Below, piece after piece: positions 7,687 through 13,183 of a stretch of DNA of 13,183 bases. The stretch is taken from positions 1 through 13,183 of the forward strand of contig DAINPP010000067.1 of assembly GCA_036743375.1 (NCBI GenBank), written 5' to 3'. Each line of letters opens with the position of its first letter. Within the stretch, counting starts at the first letter, position 1. The position numbers were made by a program, and so were the translations under genes. The DNA is from DAINPP01 sp036743375. GTDB lineage: Bacteria > Thermotogota > Thermotogae > MWEM01. Under the pieces are notes generated by a model. The model worked only from the letters and a program-made list of their open reading frames with translations. It did not search any database and was not told the origin of the DNA.

Positions 7687-7757
7687 GAGAATAATCAATC
7701 TGTTTTCTGAAAACCAACGAATAAACGAGTTCCTCCACATAAAAGGAGTGATTTCCG

Positions 7758-10664
7758 ATGTATGGTAAAAGCTTACTGAAAGTGTTGTTAATCTGTCTGT
7801 TTCTATCAGTGTCTTCACTGTTCATGGTTTCGTGTTTGAAAAACGGAAACAACCCGCCGGTTCCTCATCCGGTCTATACCCTGGATGAGCTTGTACAGGG
7901 AGCGTATCGTGGCGGCTATATGATTCATTCGGAAAATGACGGGATCAATCAGATCGTTACCGGGATGACCATTCCCCTGAGACTCGAGTACATTCCACTT
8001 GCCGCAAGACGGGTACAGAATGACGATTATGTGGCAGAAGTGATGTACGGCTATATGCAGATTGGTGATATTTCGGAGAATGCCGAAGGAAACGGGAAGA
8101 GCATCGTATTTGATTATCTTTTCTATGATGCGGAAGGAGAGATCGCTCATTTTGGCAACGATGCCCGGCTGGATTCCGCTTCGGATGAATTATGCTCGAT
8201 TGATTTCAACGAAGACGGGTTCCCGGACAGCTTTTTCAAGTTTTACGATTCCGTCTCCTCTCCGCTAACTGAAGGACGGAGAGATATCGGCTCTTCAGCC
8301 TATTTTCTGAAATTCTCCGATCCCCGTGAAAATGGCAACAGTTGCGGGTACAGGATAATCAGCGAGATGTATGATTCGGGGGAACTGCCGTCGGGGTTAC
8401 TCGGCATTAATCCGGATGGCCGGTATATTTCTACGAGTAAGAATTTCGAGCTTTACGATGAGATCACACCGACTGCCACAACCGTGGCTTTTTACAGTGC
8501 CTCCATGCCGAATCTGAGGATCGGTGATTTTATCATAGATACTCAGAACGAGCGGTTCAGGGAAATCGTCGCCATCCTCGAAAGAACCGATGACTATACC
8601 CTCTTTGAGTCAACGGATACCACGGCGGATAAGGCCTTTATCGTGTTTGACCTGGATTATTTGCAGCCGGTACAGGTATCGATAGATCGTTCACTATTGG
8701 ACCGGACTGAAAAATGGGAACACGATTTTGATGAAACCCTGTGGGAAAAGACCGTTGATACCGCACACGGTGAATTTAAACAGACACTTGAGGCAACCGG
8801 AAATGTCATCATTACGGTTGATCTCAGTGCCAGTATGCATGCGGGTATTCACTGGAAATGGCATGTCATTCCGGAGATCGAGCTGAAATGCAATGTCGGT
8901 ATAAAGTTCGACTTTGATCACTCTTTTTTTCTGGAATACAAAGCCGTTGAGGATTATGCCAGAGAATGGGTGAAGCAGTTGTTTGAAGCGAAAGTGACCA
9001 TCGATGTGGAAGGCGTCCCCATCACGTTGAGTGCCGATGGAAAGATAGGGCTGGTCATTACAGGAAATGCGGAAGCGGATTTCTGGACGGGATACCGGTT
9101 TACGGCGGATATGGAAGCCGGTGTGGGGTATGAACTCGGTGACGGGTTTAATCATTATTTCCATCATTCCATGGATTTTACAAAATACGGTCCGAAACTT
9201 GAGATGAAGGGAACGCTGGATATCAAGCCTTATTTCGAACTGGATCTCGGGCTTACCGTCGCCTATATCGCCACCGTCCAGAGCAATACGAAACCCTATG
9301 TCGAGGGAGTCTGTAATGGAAATGCCGGGGTGTATATGGATGATGATTACCGGGCTAAGGCCGAGGATATGTGGATAGATCTTGATCTGTACGGCGGACT
9401 TGAACAGGATATAACGCTGAAGCTGGGTTATAAGAGTGTCAGTGTGCATAAGACGTACACGCTGTATGATCATAAATGGAAGATATGGGATGTCTATTTC
9501 AAATGGCCGCAGGCGCCGGATAATTTCAGAAAGACGGATGAATACAAACAGACGGTTTTTAACTGGGATGACAAATCTGCGGTAGAAACCGGATACCGGA
9601 TCTATTACAAGCCCTATCAGGCCAATGACTGGCAGGAGGCCGTGACGGAATCGGCAAATGCGGAGACGTTTACATTTGAACAGAACCTTGATACCCTCTT
9701 CTTATGCAAGGCCTATTATCACGTGGATGTGCTTGACAGGGACTTCTATCAGCTGATCAATCCACCGGAGTTACAGGTGATTGCCTGTCCGGAGGAATTG
9801 AAAGCCATTACAGACAACGGAAATCTCAGACTCATCTGGTACGATGTCTCCAAAATGAACACCAAAACAGAAATATTCGCAAAGGGTCCGGATGATGCGG
9901 ATTATGTCCTCATCGGTGAAGTGGATGGTGATGCAGCCGATTTCGCCTACGGCAGGACAACCGATCATCTCGATACGCAGTTCAAGGCAAGGGCAGTCTA
10001 TGATGATGGAACAAAGGGGATTCATTATTCCGCATACAGTGATGTCTACACACTTAAACCGGCCGCTCCTCAGAATTTTACCGGAGAGACAAAATCAGGC
10101 GATGCGCTGCTCGACCTGAGATGGGACGATGTCTCACAGATCAACAATCATACGGAGATCTATGTGAAGAAACTCGGTGAGACGGATTATACCCTGTTTG
10201 CCACTGTGGACGGTGAAACGGATGAACTTCTGACTATTCCGTTTGCCGAGGCGGGCCCCGGTTCCAGATTCAAAGCGAAAGCCGTCTATGAAAATCCGGT
10301 GGGCAGAAAGTTTTATTCCGATGACAGTGATGAATTCGAATGGACACTTTCAGCACCGGATAATCTGACCGTTACCGTTCTTGACCATGGGTCACAGTAT
10401 GCGAGATGCCGGCTGAACTGGGATAATCACTCGCTTATCGCCACCTATGTCCAGGTCTGGTATAAGGGGAGTAAGCGTGCGGGTCCTGCAACGGTTCTTG
10501 TAGGCGGAACGGAGACTGAAACGGTGTTGCAGTTCGGTATAGATGTCAACATTTTTGATCCGGATTATTCGGTCTTCAAAGTGCGTGCGGTCTATGAAGA
10601 TGCCCTCGGCATAAAATACTATTCGGATTACAGTAAAGAAGTAGAACAAAGATGGCTTTACTGA
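7758..10664 (+). CDS. Large secreted lipoprotein with four fibronectin-III-like repeats, function unknown
   Basis: I do not recognise this 968-residue protein by name. It begins with a signal peptide (KSLLKVLLICLFLSVSSLF) ending in the lipobox-like MVSC, so Cys26 is the likely lipidated residue and the mature protein is membrane-anchored outside the cytoplasm. Residues about 30-330 are a mixed beta region with a calcium-loop-like DFNEDGFPD at 149-157. Residues about 340-575 are a long beta-rich stretch of alternating hydrophobic residues, with aromatic and charged residues interspersed. From residue 586 come four tandem repeats starting near 586, 677, 770 and 866, each about 90-103 residues. 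Each has a W-D/Y-D/N-x-S core strand followed by an I/V-Y/F/W-x-K strand; the last three also share an FKxxAVY strand and a YYS-like ending. This is consistent with divergent fibronectin type III domains. No catalytic motif is visible. The gene is single, with its own extended -10 promoter, a strong AAGGAG site and a downstream hairpin. A surface adhesion, carbohydrate-binding or structural role is possible but unproven. Confidence 0.85.
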   Translation: MYGKSLLKVLLICLFLSVSSLFMVSCLKNGNNPPVPHPVYTLDELVQGAYRGGYMIHSENDGINQIVTGMTIPLRLEYIPLAARRVQNDDYVAEVMYGYMQIGDISENAEGNGKSIVFDYLFYDAEGEIAHFGNDARLDSASDELCSIDFNEDGFPDSFFKFYDSVSSPLTEGRRDIGSSAYFLKFSDPRENGNSCGYRIISEMYDSGELPSGLLGINPDGRYISTSKNFELYDEITPTATTVAFYSASMPNLRIGDFIIDTQNERFREIVAILERTDDYTLFESTDTTADKAFIVFDLDYLQPVQVSIDRSLLDRTEKWEHDFDETLWEKTVDTAHGEFKQTLEATGNVIITVDLSASMHAGIHWKWHVIPEIELKCNVGIKFDFDHSFFLEYKAVEDYAREWVKQLFEAKVTIDVEGVPITLSADGKIGLVITGNAEADFWTGYRFTADMEAGVGYELGDGFNHYFHHSMDFTKYGPKLEMKGTLDIKPYFELDLGLTVAYIATVQSNTKPYVEGVCNGNAGVYMDDDYRAKAEDMWIDLDLYGGLEQDITLKLGYKSVSVHKTYTLYDHKWKIWDVYFKWPQAPDNFRKTDEYKQTVFNWDDKSAVETGYRIYYKPYQANDWQEAVTESANAETFTFEQNLDTLFLCKAYYHVDVLDRDFYQLINPPELQVIACPEELKAITDNGNLRLIWYDVSKMNTKTEIFAKGPDDADYVLIGEVDGDAADFAYGRTTDHLDTQFKARAVYDDGTKGIHYSAYSDVYTLKPAAPQNFTGETKSGDALLDLRWDDVSQINNHTEIYVKKLGETDYTLFATVDGETDELLTIPFAEAGPGSRFKAKAVYENPVGRKFYSDDSDEFEWTLSAPDNLTVTVLDHGSQYARCRLNWDNHSLIATYVQVWYKGSKRAGPATVLVGGTETETVLQFGIDVNIFDPDYSVFKVRAVYEDALGIKYYSDYSKEVEQRWLY
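9513..10661 (+). repeat. Four tandem divergent fibronectin-III-like protein repeats
   Basis: The repeats begin at about 9513 (APDNFRK), 9786 (CPEELKA), 10065 (APQNFTG) and 10353 (APDNLTV). The aligned core strands are NWDDKSAVETGYRIYYK, IWYDVSKMNTKTEIFAK, RWDDVSQINNHTEIYVK and NWDNHSLIATYVQVWYK. The later strands FKARAVY, FKAKAVY and FKVRAVY are shared by the last three units; the first has diverged (LCKAYYH). Similarity is at protein level only. The DNA has drifted too far for recent duplication or slippage. Confidence 0.75.
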
Positions 10665-10672
10665 TGATCTGC

Positions 10673-10700
10673 GGGAGGCGGGGGTTATCCCCTGCCTTCT
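10673..10700 (+). terminator. Hairpin between convergent lipoprotein and coaX genes
   Basis: GGGAGGCGGGGG and CCCCTGCCTTCT can pair as a 12-bp stem with three G-U wobbles around a TTAT loop in plus-strand RNA. In minus-strand RNA the wobble positions become A-C mismatches, so it best serves the lipoprotein transcript, starting 8 nt after its stop codon. No clean U-tract follows (TTCTTCGT is within and after the stem), so termination may be inefficient or Rho-assisted. The structure overlaps the coaX stop codon and last few codons. Confidence 0.5.
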
Positions 10701-11461
10701 TCGTGGAATCTGTCCTGAAATGAGGCGATGCCTTTCAGCGTGAGATCGGGATCAAAATAATCGATAAAGGTTCCGTCAAACTGAAACAGACCTGAAAGTC
10801 CGCCTGTGGCGATGACCGGAACTTCCTCGCCGAGTTCCTTCATGATCTGTTCCGTGATTCCTTTCAAGGCAAAATATTTTGCGTTGACGAGCCCGATCCG
10901 GATATTGTCGCCGGTATTGGTTCCAAGATAATGATCCTCCATGAAGAGTTCTACGGGAGGAATCATGGCTGCGTTGGAAAAAAGGGCCTTCATTGAGGTG
11001 TTGATGCCAAGCAGAATGGATCCGCCGACAAACGCATCGCGGAAGAGCACATCGACGTTGATAGCCGTGCCAAAATCCAGAACGATGGCGTTTGAACCGT
11101 AATAATCCTTTGCCCCGAGAACGTTTGCTATTCGGTCCGCCCCTATTTCTTTCGGATTATCCGCCTTCCAGGTGATGTCGAATCCGTCAGCGGCCTTAAC
11201 GAAAATCGGCTTGGTGTTGAAATATTTTTCGGCAAATCGTCTGAATACGAACTGCTTTCCCGGGATAACAGAGGCGATGGCCATCGATTCTATTGATTCC
11301 TGTTTTATCCCGCTGTTGATAAGCAGCGGGGAAATCGTCGAAAAAAACACGTCTTCCGTTCCTATCTTATCCGAATCAATCCGCCATTGAACGGTGATTT
11401 TCCCACCATTCCATATTCCGAGCGTTATATTGGTATTACCGACATCCATCAGCATTCTCAT
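10685..11461 (-). CDS. coaX: Type III pantothenate kinase
   Basis: CoaX phosphorylates pantothenate with ATP in the first step of coenzyme A synthesis. The type III form is typically not feedback-inhibited by CoA. The 258-residue protein has the phosphate-binding opening MDVGNTN (5-11), DNPKEIGADRIAN (101-113) with the conserved GADR, DFGTAINVD (129-137), GGSILLGI (147-154), an ATGGL segment (218-222), and the closing DPDLTLKG (237-244). The DFGTA motif is followed by I-N rather than the usual T-T or I-T, a substitution worth checking. The frame is open to an ATG at 11482, but I chose ATG 11461 because GAGGAG lies 9 nt upstream and the shorter N-terminus matches the family. It starts 13 nt after the receiver gene's stop and is probably co-transcribed with the receiver and kinase. 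Confidence 0.96.
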   Translation of the reverse strand: MRMLMDVGNTNITLGIWNGGKITVQWRIDSDKIGTEDVFFSTISPLLINSGIKQESIESMAIASVIPGKQFVFRRFAEKYFNTKPIFVKAADGFDITWKADNPKEIGADRIANVLGAKDYYGSNAIVLDFGTAINVDVLFRDAFVGGSILLGINTSMKALFSNAAMIPPVELFMEDHYLGTNTGDNIRIGLVNAKYFALKGITEQIMKELGEEVPVIATGGLSGLFQFDGTFIDYFDPDLTLKGIASFQDRFHEEGRG

Positions 11462-11470
11462 CTTATCAGG

Positions 11471-11476
11471 CTCCTC
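11471..11476 (-). promoter_or_regulatory. Ribosome-binding site for coaX, overlapping the receiver stop codon
   Basis: The minus strand reads GAGGAG with a 9-nt spacer to the ATG at 11461. The upstream in-frame ATG at 11482 is preceded by an A-rich sequence without Shine-Dalgarno character. The site touches the TGA of the receiver gene (11475-11477), suggesting reinitiation or coupled translation. Confidence 0.7.
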
Positions 11477-11933
11477 ACTCATTGGTGTTTTTTACGCTGC
11501 TCTGTTCAGACGGTTTCTCAGGTAAACCCCTTTCACATTCAACGGTTAGCTTTTCAGAGCCCTCCTCAGGTGGAATACATAGCACCTCATTGATCACCTT
11601 TCCGAGTTTTTCTTCGTCAAGTGGTTTGAGAATGAAATGATCGGCCCCGTATTTCAGGGCGGTCAGAACCTTTATTCTCTGAGAAACGGAACTGACCATG
11701 ATCACTTTTGCCTCCGGGTGCTCCTCTTTCAATTCCTTTAAGGCGGTTAGCCCGTTTTTTTCTACCATAACGATGTCCAGTGTGATGAGATCCGGGGAAA
11801 GCTGTATATATTTATTGATGAGAAATTTACCGTCATCCGTCTCACCGGCAACGGTATGTCCCATCCTTTCCACCATCTTTCTGATACTCTGCCGCATCAG
11901 ATAACTGTCGTCCACAATCAGTATTCTTGCCAT
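11475..11933 (-). CDS. Single-domain CheY-like response regulator
   Basis: This is a stand-alone receiver domain with no DNA-binding or enzymatic output domain. Counting from the first of two adjacent ATG codons, the acidic pair is D9-D10, the phosphoacceptor is D54 (TLDIVM), the switch residue is S82 or its neighbour S83 (MVSSVS), and the conserved lysine is K104 (ILKPL). All catalytic residues are therefore present. After the receiver fold, about 30 residues form a polar, Glu/Ser/Pro-rich tail (from about 120 to the end) that looks disordered. I prefer the second ATG at 11933, because GGGAG leaves only 1 nt before the first ATG (11936). It lies directly downstream of the kinase gene and is its obvious phosphorylation partner. 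A CheY-like or relay role is plausible; the output target is not in this window. Confidence 0.93.
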   Translation of the reverse strand: MARILIVDDSYLMRQSIRKMVERMGHTVAGETDDGKFLINKYIQLSPDLITLDIVMVEKNGLTALKELKEEHPEAKVIMVSSVSQRIKVLTALKYGADHFILKPLDEEKLGKVINEVLCIPPEEGSEKLTVECERGLPEKPSEQSSVKNTNE

Positions 11934-11945
11934 CATACTCCCTTT

Positions 11946-13183
11946 TCATATCTTAAATCTGATCAGATAAGTCGTTCCCTTTCTCGCTTCAGACTCTATC
12001 TCTACAGAGCCGTTTATTTTTGTCAGTTCCGACTTCACAGCGGATAAACCGATACCCCTTCCTGAGATTAAGGTCTTTGAAGGCTTTGTCGAAATATTCA
12101 TTTCAAACAGATATTGGAACAATTCCTTTTTATCCATCGCTTCTATCTTTTCGTCGGAAAATCCGAAGGTTTTACGGATATTCTCCTTCAGGAGCTCAAG
12201 ATCGACACCCTTTCCGTCGTCCGCTATGATCAGCGCAACCCAATCGTCCTTTCTGCTGATCGAACAGGTGATGGATCCGTGTATGTTCTTTCCGGCATTG
12301 TAACGTTCATCCGCCGTTTCTATCCCATGATCCACCATGTTTCTGAAAAGGTGTATGAGTGATTTTAACATATTTCCGTATCTTATGGGTTCAAGGAAGA
12401 CATCGTCGCCGGTAACGGATGTTCTCAGCGCCTCTTTACCGAGATCTGCGGCGAGTGTCTTTGAATAACTGCAATAGGAATCCAGTACACTGTAAAGACT
12501 TTTATATTCGAGTTTTTTCAGATTATCTATGATGACGGCCTTTTCTATCCTGTCCGGTGCCTTTTCAAGAAAAGTCTCAAAATTGTGGATGATCCTTTTG
12601 TTGACTGTTAAAAAATCATTCATGTCATCTTCAAGGAGGACATTTCTACCCGAATACTTTTCCACGAGAAGGTTTGTCTCCTCGAGAGTGGTCAGGAGAT
12701 CCAGTGTGTCGTATTTTTCCTTAAATACGGGATAATCGAGCGGTTTATCGTTTTCAACAATATCCGAGATCATGCATTCGAGCCCATCGAGCTTCTTTAC
12801 CACTTCCATGATATTGAGTTTTCCAAATTCCCCCTTGAAGGTATGAGTGGCTCTGTATAAAAAGTTTATCTCCCGTTGTTCTGCCGTTTTAAGCTTCCTG
12901 AGAAAGACATTTCCAAAAAACATGAAACTGTTGATGATCAGCAGTTTATATTCTTCCATATTGGAGATAATACTGATGATGGTAAGAAGCAGCTGATGCT
13001 CCTGTACCAGTTTTTCCCTTAGTTTCTTTTCTTCGGTGATATCCTTCAGCATGATCAGTATCTTTCTTCCCTGAAGGTCATCCGCTTGTATGAGTGAATA
13101 TCTCACATTGTAGTATTTACCCGATTTGATGATCGTTTCTGGGAGCAAGGAGAGGTAGATGGCACTTTTTTTTCGTAATATCT
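11946..13183 (-). CDS. CheA-like histidine kinase: PAS end, Hpt-like helix and HATPase (5' end outside the window)
   Basis: The reading frame is open to the window edge, so the N-terminus is missing. A TTG at 13148 has no ribosome-binding site and is not a credible start. Positions here count from that codon. Residues about 10-40 look like the last strands of a PAS domain ending in the typical MLKDITEEKKLREKL linker. An Hpt-like helix carries THTFKGEFG with candidate phosphoacceptor His102 (codon 12843-12845), comparable to HSIKGG in CheA. A CheA-type ATPase follows: N-box HLFRNMVDHGIE (266-277), G1 box ADDGKGVD (309-316), G2 box SGRGIGLSAV (362-371), and a final GTTYLIRF strand. No CheW-like or P2 domain is seen, so it is not a chemotaxis CheA. 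It is followed 9-12 nt later by the receiver gene, its likely target. The sensed signal is unknown. Confidence 0.9.
   Translation of the reverse strand, partial: ILRKKSAIYLSLLPETIIKSGKYYNVRYSLIQADDLQGRKILIMLKDITEEKKLREKLVQEHQLLLTIISIISNMEEYKLLIINSFMFFGNVFLRKLKTAEQREINFLYRATHTFKGEFGKLNIMEVVKKLDGLECMISDIVENDKPLDYPVFKEKYDTLDLLTTLEETNLLVEKYSGRNVLLEDDMNDFLTVNKRIIHNFETFLEKAPDRIEKAVIIDNLKKLEYKSLYSVLDSYCSYSKTLAADLGKEALRTSVTGDDVFLEPIRYGNMLKSLIHLFRNMVDHGIETADERYNAGKNIHGSITCSISRKDDWVALIIADDGKGVDLELLKENIRKTFGFSDEKIEAMDKKELFQYLFEMNISTKPSKTLISGRGIGLSAVKSELTKINGSVEIESEARKGTTYLIRFKI

Larger units (their letters stand above)
7478..7757. other. Divergent intergenic region
   Basis: These 280 nt separate the divergently transcribed TPR-protein and lipoprotein genes. 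They hold one candidate -10 box on each strand (7560-7565 minus and 7678-7686 plus) about 115 nt apart, plus the ribosome-binding sites at both edges. Short reading frames cross the region, but none has a ribosome-binding site together with coding-like composition. I see no riboswitch-like fold, operator palindrome or small RNA that I can support. Confidence 0.6.

Noticed and set aside
7516..7852. Short open frames on both strands of the divergent region
   Set aside because: They cross the promoter boxes or the lipoprotein signal-peptide region, lack ribosome-binding sites, and have no coding-like composition.
8694..9473. 259-codon open frame on the minus strand
   Set aside because: It lies entirely antisense to the lipoprotein gene, has no ribosome-binding site, and reads as frame shadow of a beta-rich coding sequence.
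1..13183. Defence system, CRISPR array, mobile element or phage genes
   Set aside because: No direct-repeat arrays, transposases, integrases, toxin-antitoxin pairs or nuclease-helicase cassettes were seen. MazG here is the stand-alone two-domain housekeeping form, not part of a mazEF module.

Overview
The window (about 47% G+C by eye) is a compact stretch of bacterial chromosome, not a mobile or defence region. It holds nine complete or near-complete genes plus the first 104 codons of uvrB. I see no tRNA, rRNA, CRISPR array, insertion sequence or phage gene. The host cannot be named with confidence. A large secreted lipoprotein with a loose lipobox, a CheA-like Hpt/ATPase kinase paired with a lone receiver, and type III pantothenate kinase together fit a free-living double-membrane bacterium. 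Spirochaetota or a similar lineage is my best guess, and it is inference only.

Left block (positions 1-7477, all on the minus strand, so it reads right to left): a membrane-anchored coiled-coil/TPR protein, then glmM (phosphoglucosamine mutase), uvrA, a PhoU-like DUF47 protein, mazG (NTP pyrophosphohydrolase) and uvrB. Spacing is tight: 8 nt between the TPR gene and glmM, an 8-nt glmM/uvrA overlap, a TAATG overlap between the PhoU-like gene and mazG, and a 23-nt mazG/uvrB overlap if uvrB uses the TTG start. The one break is a good intrinsic terminator hairpin just after uvrA. It probably splits the block into an upstream unit (TPR-glmM-uvrA) and a downstream unit (PhoU-like-mazG-uvrB) joined by partial readthrough or fed by a separate promoter.

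Middle (7478-7757): a 280-nt divergent intergenic region with a candidate sigma70-type -10 box on each strand. It is followed on the plus strand by a 968-residue single-gene lipoprotein (7758-10664). This protein has a lipoprotein signal peptide, a calcium-loop-like DxNxDG motif, a large beta-rich middle and four tandem divergent fibronectin-III-like repeats. It is the least understood gene here. A long hairpin separates it from the convergent gene coaX.

Right block (10685-13183, minus strand, reading right to left): a histidine kinase truncated by the window edge, a single-domain CheY-like response regulator, and coaX (type III pantothenate kinase, first step of CoA synthesis), closely packed as one likely operon. 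The kinase has the end of a PAS domain, an Hpt-like phosphoacceptor helix and a CheA-type ATPase, so it looks like a self-contained CheA relative that phosphorylates the adjacent receiver.

Several start codons are corrected from Shine-Dalgarno placement: PhoU-like at 1752, TPR protein at 7477, coaX at 11461, receiver probably at 11933, uvrB probably TTG at 312. I found no convincing new multi-gene system. The best leads are the lipoprotein, the kinase/receiver/coaX arrangement, and the terminator inside the repair cluster.
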